From positions 24,056,001 to 24,120,000 of the forward strand of contig OZ316892.1 of assembly GCA_973895155.1 (NCBI GenBank): DNA of 64,000 bases. Reading direction: 5' to 3'. Source of the stretch: Marsupella aquatica. Lineage: Eukaryota; Marchantiophyta. This document shows, piece after piece, positions 22,400-36,100 of this stretch. Every line of letters starts with the position of its first letter. Within the stretch, counting starts at the first letter, position 1. The translations under genes and the position numbers were made by a program. The notes under the pieces are model-generated. The model did not search any database. It was given only the letters and a program-made list of their open reading frames with translations, and was not told the origin of the DNA.

Positions 22400-25300
22400 A
22401 CCAATACTCCAAGCACTATGTAACACTGCACCCCAGCCACCCACACATACCCTCCACACCCCTTTGTGGGGGGAGGGTGGAAAGAACCTGGGGCCTCTTG
22501 GTTCTTGGCTAATCCACTGGCGAACCAACTTGAGCCAGCTGCTTCTGACCTGGTTTTGTCAAGATATGCTCCCATGTACCTAGCCCGGGAATTACGCAGG
22601 CAACCCTGTGGACCATGACACCTTTTACACCATTCATTGACACTGTCGGGTTTCTAAAAAGTTTCAATAGAGATATTTGTATGATGAACCCCCAAACCAA
22701 AACTTTCTCCTCAATCAACCCCTTGAGGTTTTGGGTACAATTATTTAAGATCTATCAAGGTCTATGAACGGTCTGGAATCATTCACGGGTCCCATCAAGT
22801 AACACTTTCATTTTGGGGGTCCATGAAGCATATGGATTTCTTGATGTCCAACAGAATAGGTTCTTCCTGTGCTTGCCTTGAAATCATTTGAAAATGTATT
22901 TTCAGCTAGTCTAATTTCTCTAGTTTCCATGAATAATTGAGATAATTTTAAATTTTCTAATATTACTTCATCGTTCACTTTCAACACTCAATGTCCATAC
23001 TTGTGCTTTACAACTTTGTGCTTTAATTACAAAGTTATCCACGCTTCGTGCTTTAGGATTTCTTTTATTTATTTATTTGTGTTTCAGACAGTTTTTGAGC
23101 ACTTCGCTTGGACAATTTATATTTCCTCTATATTCAATGGAATCTGTTTTTTTTGGGGGTTCGTTATGAACACTTTAGAAAGATCGAAGTAGTCAAATTT
23201 CATTACAAAGTGAGAGACCTACGAATTTTCAGATATGATTTATAGTTTTCTTTTCCACATTTCACTCATCGCCACAATATTTACTATGTGAGTTGAAAAG
23301 AGAGTCCTATTGCACTCCATCCTGGTTGCAAAGTATATCCCAAGATTTTGGCAAACATTGAGAATCTGAGCTTCTATTTTCTTTTTCAGTAAAGTTTATC
23401 CCATACCCAAGGGGGGGGGGTGTGATGGGATATAATCCCCGTGGACGGTGAGTCCATCACCATCCTCAGGGACTCCATCTCATAAGTATTTCTTCTGGTA
23501 TTATAGACACTAGTTTGACTATTCCTTCCTGCATGGAAGGTAAAAGTAATACCATTTTAGCACCATGCAAGCCGGGGTTGACATGGGATTTGCGGGATAG
23601 AGTCAAGTGTATACTCTTGATCAAGGGACCTGTAATCAACTCCATATAAATACCAGAAAAATACTCAAGAGGTTTAATTTCTCTATTCAACAATAAATTG
23701 ATCGCCTTCTTTACACAAAGGGTGTCTGTCGCCCTTCAGAGGACGCAGGCTTTCACTATCTTTCGTACAGATAAATCAGTTGGTTTTAGGGACTCTTCAT
23801 ACATCCCAGTTTGTGACTCTCCTATGCGTTTTACTCGGAGCTATACTAGACTTTCTCTGCCCAATACCGTGTTAGTCTTCTAGACTACTAAGTGGGGTGT
23901 TTCATTTTTGGCTCCTTTTGGGTTGAGGGGGACACCTTAGCTAGTTGGACATCTTTGATTTTATTGGGGCCATTTCCCCTTCCTTTTCCTCTCTTTGTTG
24001 GGTTGTTTCGCCTTTCAATTGGGACTTTGTCTCCATGTTTAATGTTTCTGTCCTTTTGCATTTTGATATATAATTGACCTGTCTTTAGTCACGTTCCAAA
24101 TCGTCAAGTCACCACCCCTGGTCAAACGGACGGGGTCCGATGGGTCCAATGGGTCCGGTTCGACGGACGGACGAGGTCGTCCATCAACGGTCAGGGGACC
24201 GGCTCGCGGGAGGGAGTCATCAGTACGACACATCCTGATCCATCGATTTTGTGGTCGCGACGGCCCGATTCGAGTAGCGACTTACCACACTGACTGCACC
24301 GTCGAGTCGTCCACGACTGTAGACTGGCCTGTGGGTGGGCTGTGGGTGGGGTCAGGTCAGGTCAGGTCCTGGTTCCAGAGACTGAGCCAATTATTTTGGT
24401 ACTATTAGTACAGGACTTTAATGAGTACGATGTCCCATGAATGACATCATTCTGATGAAAACATAGTGACATCATTTCAATGAAGACCTGCCACACCATT
24501 TTAATATTCATTTATTATTTTGATGAGAACATAGTGACATCATTCTACCGTGTTGACATTGAATTGAAATATATATATAAAAGAATAAGAAGGCGGCGTA
24601 CCGGAACACATTGGGAGATCCCAATAAAGGAAAAGCTCGCGAACACCAAAGCCTGAGAGTTCTCAGGCCCCAATAAAGGGTGGAAAACAAAGCAAAAGGC
24701 TGTCCCATTAAAAAAATGGCCAAACACAATATAATAAGAAAAACCAGAGATACTAAGAGGGCAAACCGAACTCAAAAGAAATGTGCACCCAAAACCCAGA
24801 GTTGGGTGCCCAAAAAGAGCCTAAAAGTACATCCAAGTTGTGTGCATTTGTAACCCTCCTATGCGGTTTACTCCTGAGCTCTATCAAGCTTTCCAATTTA
24901 CCTACCAGTAGGGTTTTTAGTTTGTTGTTTACTTCTTAATTTTTTTTAGCTTTTGAGAGATGATCCTTGACTTGTTGGGCTTCTTTGGTCTTCTTGGGGT
25001 CTTTCCCTTGGCCCCCCCCCCCCCATTATTGGGTTCTTTTGCCTTTGGGATCATGTCTCCCGGTTTGGCGTTCCTGTCTTTTTGGTAGTGTGTTATATAC
25101 ATTCTTCTCACTTGAGAGTTTCATTAGGATGATCTCACTATGTCTACATGACAATGATGTAAAAGTGGATACTCCAATAGGGTTCACTCCTGAACTCTAC
25201 TAGGCTTTTTAGGTAACTCATTACCAAATATAGTTTTAGTTCTTCTGTTGTTATTTGCAAACTCTTTGGCTCTTGGGCTTTTTGGCTTTACAATAAATGG

Positions 25301-25920
25301 GGGTCCATGCAAAGATGACATTCATAACAACATGCCCATAACCATACACAAACCAGTAGTCAACACAAAGCTTTTGATGCAAATCAAGCTCGCTACCAGA
25401 CGAGAGCCAAAATCCTCCTAATCAGCATTCTAGCAGAGCTTCTGCACCAATCACATACTGGCAGTGAACTATGACATAATTAAAACACAAGGGAAATGCT
25501 TATAGCAGAAGAGAAGAGAAGATTCAAATGGTGATTCTTGGAGCCAACATGTTTCACTCATCCTTGCTAAGAAAAGCAAGACGTTTCGCGGATGGGAAAC
25601 ATGTTTTGGAGAGAAATAGAGAATTCTCTACGCTTGGATAGGGCCACAGTCATCATCGAAAAGATCGTTTGCAATTGACCATTGCAAATTTGTTAGAGTT
25701 TACAGATTTGTGGCTAGGGGCATATGATGATCCCCAAGATATGCAGGCAAGTTTTACATAATTCATGTGATAAGGAGAAAATTTTCAGCCTCGTCCACGC
25801 TGAAAATTTCATCTCCGATGCAGAAGGAATATTGAAGGCAAAGAAACTCAAATAATACTACAGATGAAAAAAGTGAACTGAGACGTGATGCAGACCAGAG
25901 TCTTAATTCCTGAATAGTCG
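22400..25920. other. Repeat-rich gene-free region
   Basis: No gene is supported. Related segments near 23820-24071, 24857-25092 and 25176-25310 share a pattern of CTATGCG.TTTACTC then GAGCTCTAC then TTGGGTT.TTTTGCCTTTGGGA and GTCTCC, and again appear in part near 61768-61861. A 69-bp direct repeat (TGATGARAACATAGTGACATCATT) is at 24452 and 24521. Homopolymer runs of G (about 23411) and C (about 25012) occur. The T-rich, stop-poor look and repeated 3' landmarks resemble degraded non-LTR retrotransposon tails, which is inference. Confidence 0.45.
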
Positions 25921-25923
25921 TAA

Positions 25924-26740
25924 GTGCATGGAGTACATCTTAAAAATCTTATGGAGGGATCTTATGGACCCAAAAGTTGGGCAATTTTGGACTGCCCAGC
26001 TGTATTGGTTGGGCACTCCATTGGTGGCATGATTGTCAAGCGATTACGCCAGTACGCACTTGAGAAGCTTGAAAGTAGCTATGGCTCCAAGAGGGTACAG
26101 TTGTAGAATTTTTGTAGGAGTGAGGGGTGTCTTTTACTACGCCACCCCACATCATGAGCCCGATTGTGAAATAGCAGTAAAAGAAGTTCTGGGAAGGTAT
26201 CCTCTGATGGATAACTTCAAACCATTAAAAAAAATACACATGTATTCTGAATGATTAATTCGGTAAATGTGTGGAGCGCATTACAAGTGGCGGTTCGCTG
26301 GATTGGGAGAAAGTCATTGTACCAAATTGGTAATTACATGCAATCCGTTGCTCGAGGCATTTGATGTTGTGCTTGACTGCACAACGACTATCCTTGTATG
26401 CAGATGTTTGTGAAGTGCTAGTTAGATTACACTTTTCACAACAGTTAAGGTTGAAAGAAAAGTTACAAATCAGAAGATACTTCTGTAATATAATGCATAG
26501 ATGTGTTGCCTTAGCCGTCTTGCTAGCCGGTTAAAAAATTTGCATTAAATGAAGCTATGAATTTGATCTGATGAAGTTAACTTTGTGGCCGTTTTTGGGC
26601 ATGCAGGGTTACATTAATGACAGAGTACGTAGTGACAGAATCGTAAACGAGATATGGGAATGATTTTTGTATGGTGGATGCAGGCCACTTCTCGATTTCC
26701 AGACCACAGAGCAAAGACTCATTAAGCTTCTTTGAACTAA
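25924..26740 (+). pseudogene. Decayed alpha/beta-hydrolase fragment, SERAC1-like
   Basis: Three separated pieces fit the lipase-like SERAC1/PGAP1 group of alpha/beta hydrolases. Piece one, about 25975-26080, reads VLVGHSIGGMIVKRLRQYAL, containing the GHSIGG nucleophile elbow (G-x-S-x-G). Piece two, about 26110-26175, in another frame, reads FVGVRGVFYYATPHH, the usual GxxxFLATPH turn. Piece three, about 26672-26738, reads DAGHFSISRPQSKDSLSFF, which corresponds to the catalytic-His motif (A/G-D/G-H-F-S-x-x-R-P). A frame change near 26095 and the lack of the intervening and N-terminal parts make it a relic. The intact family acts on lipid or GPI-type esters in membranes. Confidence 0.6.
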
Positions 26741-28552
26741 AGTCTCCTTTCCCAGATTGGTGAAAATTTATTGAATCAACTGCTCGATTAGGCTGCCAGT
26801 ACCAAGGTAGGCTTCTTCAAACCTTTTGAAATAGAATTTTTGCTGAGGTTGGATATTAGGCTGACTAAATGAACATCTGTAGACCTTGTTACCAAACGTT
26901 ACATAGCGTTGATTCTACATCCACACCAGGTTGAGATATCTAATGACCAAATGAAACTCTTTGAATGGCCTTACCTTTTGATGATAACTTTGTCTGTATA
27001 AATATTTTGCTATACAATAAACAAGTGGTGGGTCTCAGACAACTTTAGTGTGCCTAATTTCTGCAAGTTTTGAGCTAGTATTGGGGTTATTCGATTGAAG
27101 CGATGCAGAAACAGAATGTGCCAGGTCATGGAATATTTGTCTGAGTTTATTCTTAGCACAGAGTGGAGGTTTAGTAGTATAAAATCCCGAACAAAGTTGA
27201 AGACTGCAACTGAAATAGTTTAAGTACTGATTTTGCAAGTGTAAATGCTTGCAGTTGATGATGACGACGATTGGTACGAGGACTCAATCAAGAGCAACAT
27301 TATGTGCAATCCCGGAAATTGCTCGGACGGGAGGACATACGATTGATGGACAATCATCGACACCAAAATAAGGATATCTCTATCTGACCGCAGCTCTGTA
27401 AATTAATTGGCATACTCTTCAAGAAAGTCATCCATTTCTATCAAAATTCACAATAGCTTCCCAAAATTGGCAACACCCCGGGCAACATCCATTGGATTTA
27501 ATTAACCTTCAGTGCTCTTTAAATTCATCGGCATGCTCTGCAAGAAAGTCATTGGACAACGAGACCCGTCTTCACCGTGTTGGACTCCCCTTCAAAGAAA
27601 TTGGCCACCAGGGTGTCCCCAGCTCCACCCAAAAAGAGGAGGATAAATAAAGAAGACAGAATTATTTAGCACCCTTGTCTTGAGGCAGATTGCATCAAAG
27701 CTAAAGCGGAATTCAATTCTACAGATTCCACATTGGCACCATGTTGTTGTGCTACAAAGCTGCCTAGTGTGGAGGGGTCTCGTGAGCCCAGGAGGAGTGT
27801 GCAGTTGCCAGCAGCTCCTTGCTGGTCCCACCCGTGATGAGAACCACAGGCCTGGACATGATTCTCCGGTCTTGTTGAACTCTCTCAACACATCTCTTGC
27901 CTTTCGAGGCAGCTCAGTACATGCAGGTTTCTAGCAAAGCTACTGTCAATTTCTATGGAAGAGCAAAGAACAACAAAATTACTGAAAACGAGCCAACAAA
28001 GTACTACTAACCAAATTTATTGTTATTTTCCATGGAAGACAGAAGAGGAAGAACAAATTTAATGAAGAAGTGTCAAACAAAGTACAGAGCACACACGAGA
28101 GCACAGAGGACCAACAGAAACTGGAGATTGCCACCAACGCTATAGTAGTGTTAAGTTCTATACAAGGATTCAGTTGGTAGAGCTCAAACAAGAAACGGTG
28201 GTGTGTCGTGGGCGAATTGATATTTGAGTCAGACTCCAGCCTTTATATACTGACGTGGGTACGAAAGATTTCAGTTTGCGAGAGTCTATTGGGCATGAGC
28301 TTACTTGATTACATGGCTGGCAACGATTATGTGGTTTGGAAGCGAGGCTGCAATTTTTGTCCATACCTTTGAATGGCGATGTAGACATTCTACAGATCAG
28401 GAAAAGGAGGCTGCAAATGTCCCTTCTAGAAATGTAATTTGATGCCTCCAATCTTGGAGATGTCATCATTCTGATTCAGTAACATTCAGCTCCAATTTTG
28501 CAATCATTTGGATTTTACTATCACTCTACAAACGGAGAGACGGTCCTTCCTT
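26741..28552. other. Gene-free stretch with a 121-bp imperfect duplication
   Basis: A segment at 27394 (AAATTAATTGGCATACTC, then TCAAGAAAGTCAT) recurs at 27515 with differences, a 121-base step. Short frames at 27592-28469 on both strands have no family support. Nothing else is recognised. Confidence 0.4.
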
Positions 28553-28920
28553 CAAAGCTTGTCTTTGCTGTGAGCAATAGTCAATTTTGAATTATTCTCT
28601 CATCTCTCAACAAAACATGGTGTGAATGTTAAAAGATTCTTGAACCACTCTCCCAGTGAATCCATGTTTGTTGAGTAACAAGCTCTAAAGGGAATAATAG
28701 TTTCTAAAGATCACTGACGTTGTTCAAAGCTTGTATCTAAGGTTGACAGAGTCAGTTTTTTATTACTCTCTCATCGCTCGAGACAACTTGGTGTGAAAGA
28801 ATAGCCTTGAAATATCCTCCCAGTGACTTGGACATTAGTTGAGTGACAAGCTCTAAGGGCATAATGCATTTTTTAAGATCACTGATATTGTTCAAAGCTT
28901 GAATCGAAGGTCGATGGAAT
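28553..28920. repeat. Tandem duplication of about 170 bp, two and a bit copies
   Basis: The landmark CAAAGCTT begins copies at 28553, 28725 and 28893 (steps 172 and 168). Shared landmarks are TCTCTCATC.CTC, TGGTGTGAA, CCCAGTGA and AACAAGCTCTAA/GACAAGCTCTAA. The third copy stops after about 25 bases. It is noncoding and lies downstream of the VPS13 stop. Confidence 0.85.
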
Positions 28921-29510
28921 CATGCCCTGAGCAGATCTTAGATGGCCAGACCCTTCTGGGGTTGGATCCTGATAACCATGAATAAATACCTCTAATCACG
29001 AACAGACTGAAGCAAGGGGGTGGGTTTGAATTGGGGTTCGGACAAAAGTGGCATCCTGCTCCTTTCTGCGTTTTATAAGAGGCATTATAATGAAATAAAT
29101 AGTGTTGAGAGAAAGCAGAGGTTCACTGGCTTAACTTAGTCACTTTCTGATTTCTTCGACTCGTTGATGCCATTTGATGGAGTAGATTGGCGTCGCAAGG
29201 ATGGGCATTCAGAGTTGTTTCCTAAGTGGTAGACATGGCCCAAATTGAGTTCAACACTGCCAGTTGGACAACTTGCAAGTCTCTGGCCTCCTGATGTTAA
29301 TCACACTTTTGTGACCATGAACTACTATGTCAGAGTAAAAATCGCAAAAAGACGGTCTGAAAGCCAAGGACAGATGCAACAAATCATAAGGGATGGATAG
29401 TCATCCACCCAAGAACTGGCATTAGAGCCACTTTATTCTCGCCACATCTAAGAGAACAAATGTAAAATGAGAATATAACGAGCAAAATAAGGGTAGTTGC
29501 GAGAAATTAT

Positions 29511-32500
29511 TCAACCAGGGATTTTCACCTTTCTATACATCCTATTTGAGTCTTGCTTAGCCTCTCGTGTTCCAATGAAGGAGAGGGACTCGCTTGCAAG
29601 TGCATAAAAGTAGCAACTCCAGGGAGAATTGTTTGGCGCGTGCCAGAGTTCCTTCTCCTCCAAGGTTGTGACCTCTGTCAAGTCTTCACGGACACACCAA
29701 GCTGCGCTTTTATCTGGTTCCATGTATTCAGGTACTGCAACACATCCTATTGCGAAATAGCCCTCTGGAGCTACGGGCATCCATATTGAGATAGGGATGT
29801 CGTATCCATCTTTCCAATTTCGCCACACCTGCATGCCCCAATAAGGCAAATTAAGGAAACAGAAAAAGTACCCCAGCCACCATTTCCTAACATCTCCTGA
29901 GAAACAAGAAGATTCAAGTCTACAATGAAGCAATCTGTGTGGCAGACTTCTTGTTGGAAAGCATTGCAGTCCTATTGTTGAAACCTTTTTCTCTCTAACT
30001 TTCAGGATCTACGGCATCTTAAGATAACTTTTGTCCAAAGATACGATACTTCCTTCGTCGTATATTTAACCTGAAAAAATATCAGGAGTGGACAAAAGGT
30101 TAGAAGTAGATTTACCAATTTGTAACTCAGAGGGGGAACGAAGTTGTCATTCTCCTTTCTGTACGTGAGTGCCACTGGTGGTCGATCACAGCCAATCCGA
30201 GCAACATCTCCTACTGATACATAGCTGAAACCCCCACAGCCAAACGATTCAGAAGTCAGTTGTGGAAAAATGAGCCATGGTAAATTGTTTTCTACTCCGC
30301 ATAAGAAAGAAGTGCAAATGAAAGGAATTTACCCTTCTGCCACGATTGGTCGCCAGATCGTGCAGACCTCTCCCGAAAGTGTCTGTCACGTCAGAAAGAC
30401 AAATCATTAGAAAGGCAGAATGTCACAATAAAGAGAAGACGATCCAATCTGCGGAGTCTCTTTTAAGTAGGTTCTAAGCACATTCCTTTAAGATCAACAA
30501 TACCAAATACTTGAACTGAAGAGCTGATGGCATTTCCCTCAACATACCGTTGTACAGCATGATCCTCCTGATTCCTGTTCACTGTTCCAAATCGGCTCGA
30601 ACAACATGACATCCTTGGTAAAACTACCAGAACTCGTCACACTGCTCTCTGAGTTGGACGATTTTAGCATCCTCTCTTGATAGCCCAAATCTCTCAAACT
30701 TTCAGTTTCCTTTCGAGGCGTCAAAGATAGATGACCGGATTGATAGTTCCTTCTCCTACTTACCTGTAAGGAAACAAAAACGGGAGATGTTGGAAACCTA
30801 CAAAGTGCTTGAATTCAAGGGAAAGGAAGTAGTTATTTCTCCTGATGCAGCAAACTTGGCATGCTACTTCTGAGTCTCTAAACCACAAAATGGCAAGTAC
30901 CTCGGAGGCGATGGTCTTCCTGTCAGGCCCGTACTCCTTCCAAAGGCGGTGTATTGTGTTAGAAATTTCATGCAAATGAGGAATCCCCGTATCCCCATTC
31001 CCAGGCGGGCACTTCACAGTACATGCAAAGCTCTTGCTGCTTCTCCTCAGATGCAATAATAGACATGGACCATATGTAGAAGACTGATGAGTCTCCACAG
31101 CCAGCAAATTCTTCCACGTGATTTCCCAGAGGATGTTGCTTGGGTCTTGATAAGTCTTCTCTGGATTCTGAAAATGAGATTTTGGGCGCTGTACATGACA
31201 ATATTGTCAGAAGTTAAAAGCCGCAAAAACTAGTAAACGAAAGAACATAGAGAAGCAATGGTCGTTGGCGGAAATCAGCACATATTGAAATATGTTGAAA
31301 GGTGAACCAAATTCTTCATTAACAACAAAACTTTTGGTCAAGAGTGACGGATACTCAAAAAACTGATCATGGAAACAAAGTGAATTCGAATAGACATTAC
31401 CCCAAGCATAAGTAGTCGTCGATTTGTGAGCATCAAAAGTTTACTTCTAGGGAGCTCGAAATGAGCTTCATAGAAGTCCGACCATGCGAATTTGGCTGAA
31501 TCTGTGAAGACCCCCTTAAAACCATAAAATGATTTGGACTGTGCAAGCTGTAGGATTGCCTGATTTTAAGATATTTGAACGAACGATGTTACGTCAGATT
31601 TTAAAAATGCACCCATAACACCATCATATCTCATAAATTATTGAAGGTTTTAGCAAGTGCAACATGATAAGGCTCAACTCACATCATTACTTGAGGATGT
31701 CATCAACAAATTTAAGCTACTATCAAATAGTTAGATGAGCAGATAAGTACCTGCCCTTCAGCGTGGGGTGGGTTATACGGAAAAATTATGCTGTTCCCCC
31801 GTATGGCCCTCGGTAACCTCCTCCGCGTGAAGTTTGGTTCGTGCTCAAAGAGCTCAAAACAGCTTGTGCAACTGACACCTACACCATTCACAGTTAAGGA
31901 CACAAAGTCCAATAATCCGCTGACAGGCAGCATGACAAAGCCCAGAGCGGCTTTTCCGACTCCCTGGAAAAATCCTATGAATCCATGCTGCCTTGCATTG
32001 GTTATCGGTTTTGTCACGACTCCAGTTATTCCGTATCCAAACCCTCGCGCTAGTGCTTCTGTTCCTTGCAACAAACCGTCCCCCACACCAGATACATTCC
32101 TGATCCGGTCCTGCACAACATTCCAACTCGCAATATCACTAGACTGTGCCTTGAAATGTATATGGGGCAGTCTTTGACAGGCAGATGCAAAAGCCACATA
32201 TACCACGTACTTGGGCTACTTTCAGATATGTAAAACATTTCAAACAGCGTTGGTCTTGTATGATAGGAACTTCTTCTCAAAACACTACGGAAAAGACTCT
32301 ACCTTTGCGGATCGCACGCGAAGGTACTTTCCATCCTTGGATAACTCGGCTGCCCCTTGGCTTAAGGTGCCTAGAGTTGAGCTGGTCATTCCTAGGACAT
32401 CGACGCCGGACAGGAGTTGTAGAGGTTGATGTATCAAATCTCTCCGAATTCTGTTAATAATCGCTCCAGAGACTGCACTTTTCCGCATGTATCTGTCATG

Positions 32501-33154
32501 GTGTAAAACACTACCCAACCGAATCTGCAAGAAAGTCCATGACGCATCGTGGTCAGGAAAATTGAGATCTCCATGAACTGTGAGACTCGAAAGGCTATCA
32601 AATGAAATGGTTTCACGTGTGATTACGTACCGGCATTTTGTTTGTATTTCCCAGAGTTGTCACCAATGGACTCCAGATACCGAGCATTCCACGAGGGCGT
32701 GCTCCTGCTGCTGTCTCTAAAGTCAGCTTCAATCTCACCTCCGACAAATCAATCAAGCTGCAAAAGATCATTCCAAAAATGACGATTATGTCATCACCAG
32801 AGCAATCCATTGTAGAATGAAAGCATTGGTGAGTTTAAGTCCACCGAGTACCAATTTCACCAGCTGAATGTAATGCTATCCTCTGTTCGTCCAAGGGCAT
32901 AATGAAGTACAAATGAGTTCTTGAAGCCTAAATTGACAATATTTGGTTTTTGCACAATATATTTCACATTGCTCACTAAAGAAACATAGACTGTATGGAA
33001 CGAAGACGGATCAATCTTACTCTATTCTAATCTCTGGATCCACTTGAACAACAGAGGTATCTTCAGAGAGACGATCCAAATGCACAGTGTTGAACATCTC
33101 CACAACAGCCCATATAATTGGCTCGTGAACGTTGATCCGAAATCCACTCTCAAC
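29511..33154 (-). other. VPS13: VPS13 exons 51-60: C-terminal module
   Basis: Exons: 33021-33154, 32631-32757, 32303-32524, 31751-32143, 31401-31559, 30901-31188, 30548-30763, 30333-30382, 30116-30224 and 29511-29828 (residues 3837-4507). RINVHEPIIWAVVEMFN, ARPRGMLGIWSPLVTTLGN, QPLQLLSGVDVLGMTSSTLG and GYGITGVVTKPITNARQHGF are the conserved VPS13_C helices related to ATG2. The C-terminal PH-like domain follows (DFYEAHFELPRSKLLMLTNR, then ILWEITWKNLLAVE). The last pair of Vps62 motifs is at 4359 (WRPIVAEGYVSVGD) and 4418 (WMPVAPEGYFAIGC). This end normally docks on the acceptor membrane. Confidence 0.88.
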
Positions 33155-36100
33155 CTGTTCAAACGAGATTCCAACCAGTGTCATGAACACTCTGTATCCG
33201 CTTGGTTCAGTGCCATGGCTATTCTTCTGAAAGGACTGCTCACCTCGCCAAAGAGGAACTAAAGGTGGAACCGCACGGAAAACTTGATACCAAAAGATTA
33301 AGTATACACATCTCTACATCAGCTGGTCAGATTGCACTTACTTGCAACCCAACATAAGGATAGACTTGCCGCGTTTCAGCTTTGTCATCGTACATCACCA
33401 GTGATAACTTCATCAGAAACTCTTTTGTCTCATCTCTCCTTTCAGGAACAAAAAGAACGGGCATCCGTGAAAGTGGGAGCTGATTATCCAGCTGCAAGTA
33501 GCCAACTCGTACCTTAAGCCTGCAAGAAACGCACGATTTTTTCAGCCTTTATTAAAGTAGCTTTGAACAGGCCTTCCACGGCTATGTGATCAACTTACAA
33601 ACTTCTGTACTACATAAAGTTTGGTCTGCCAAAGCCCTTATCCCTGACCTTAGTCTGCAGTTAGTCTGTCAAGAACCTACTAAATGGCTTCATCATTGAG
33701 ATTTTTTAGTTCCAATTTATTAAAGACGGATTGACTGCTGCGAGACCATAATCACATACGACGGAACCTCCTATATCCAGCGGTAGTAAAATAAGACAAA
33801 AACAGAAAGGACTCTTATTGAGAACTTTGACTGCAACATTCACTGCACACCTGCTTGTCCTCTCCCCAAAGCCGATCTGGTAAGATGTGATGATATTCTC
33901 CAACGACAGGTACAAAATCTCCCTCGGATGTTGATCAGTTATAGACACACCAAGGTTGCCAATATTTACAACCAATTCAACTTGTGCACTAGCTGGCTTT
34001 TCGTCCATGCGTGTTAGCTCCCGACCACCTTCCCTTCTTCCACTTGGTGATGAAGATTCAATTTCTTCATCCTCTGAAATGTCCTCAAGTTCCACGATTT
34101 TACAGTAAAACCTGACAGTCTTAACCTCCAAAAATTCCACGACTCGAACACTGACATTGTGCGCCAAGTCTAAACCAAATGATAACTCAGGATGATCACC
34201 AATCTCGTCGATTACGTACGTAAGACTCTCAGCAGAATCTGCATTGGCTGGTACCACTTCCAAACGCTTTTGACCCTCAGGATCCTCCCATGCAAAAGTC
34301 TTTGTGCTGTGAGGTTTCAACCTTTGCCAGCTGTCATCATCAAGCCCCAATTGCCGAAACATCATTGGGACGTCTGCCGTGCGATTCTCCAACCTGGCAT
34401 GGAATACGTTTTAAGCCACTTTCTTGTATAGTATTGAAGAAAATTACTGGAGTAAAGGGAGAGGCTATCCTTTTACTAAACCTCGAAATTATACACGCAA
34501 GACTTTCGGATCTTACCAATATTCTGAATAGCCCAACCAAACCTACTCGATTATTGTGTACAATATAAAGGCTCAGCTAGATATCGAACGAAGATCAACT
34601 TTCAAAAACAACAACGATTTAGTCATGGTTCGAACCTGTATGGGCCCCTAGTTGGACCGAGCCTGAACGTGATAGAAAATCTGGATCCCTCTTCATACCC
34701 ACGAATGTCAATTCTGACAAACCTTCTCTCCCCGTTACTCTTGCGCAGCGGTATGACGATGCTGGTTTCCCTCTCAACAGCAAATGGATATGACCATTCG
34801 CACCCTTCCAACTTGATCTACATTGCATATCAAGTACGTCATCAACTAAATTTAGTTCGACAAACTAAATCGTATTCCATATATTGATCAGAAAGTGGTG
34901 ACAAGGGGACTAATCAACCAACCAAAAATTTAAAAAACAGCGGTACCTGCAATATCTCAGGGCCATCTGCTGCAGGGAATGAGAAGGAAACTCTCCAATC
35001 AGAAGCCTGTAAGATTCTGGAGTCCTGAGACTGCCTCTGTTTCAGGTGTAAAGCTTTACCGACCCTGTTGGTAAATACTATGTAAGGTCGAATGCGTATC
35101 ACCTGCAATGCCAAGATGACACAAGCATTCCATAATTCGTCACGCTGCCATGAGAATTGCATGTCATTACAGTTGAGTATAAATTGATCCTACAAGGCCT
35201 ACACAAATAACATATAGTTCGCATGGCACACTATTACTTTGGTTGGGCAAAGAAGAGAAAAATTCCATTCATTCGACTCTGATTGTAGTCCAGAGAGATT
35301 TGAATATACCTTTGTCTTCGCAAAATCTAACGGGCAAGTTGAATTTGATACAAGGAATCTGAAAAGTGTGCCACTCTCTGCCCGCCCTATCAGCTCCAAG
35401 TATCCATCCTGACCAAGTGTCCAAAGCCGACATCAGTAATCTAAACGTCTGCTGGAGTGACTTTTTCTTTCTTTCTTCCAATGATGTCTTATGTGGGACA
35501 ATGCTCATAACCCTAAACCCTAAAGATTTGACAAAGTGATAACGGGAGATAATTGCAAGAAATATCTAGATTTAATTCTCTTCCGATCACTTGTCAGGGC
35601 ATTGAGTAGAAGCGGTACCGGGTTGTCCAACGGAAGGAGATCTGCCACAGGTCCGAACTGCAGTTCATTGCCTACATTTATGCCGACGGAAAGTCCCATT
35701 GTTTTATGATCTATGTCGGACAGCATTGTTGGATATTCATCCTTCTCTTCGAAGTTCACCTGTTCTGTAATATTGCCAACCTTTACACCTTCTATGTCGC
35801 GCTGCGAAATCTCCATGAGTCTGTATTGTAAAGGTGGACACTTAGCGCTATCCAGCCAACAAGGGACATAGAACTGAAGTACTTTTGCAGCCACGCCCTT
35901 CTCCTCGCAATCATGCTCAATCATCACTCGCAATGATCTACACAACATATGATCAATGAGGCAAACGATTAAGCAATCAGAAGTAGGTGGACTTTTTGTT
36001 CCCAACTCAGATGCCAATCAAGACAACTCAGTCATACGAATACTCTTTCTATACTGCATTTCAGACAGAACCTGTCTAAATCCCATTGAATAGAAGAGAA

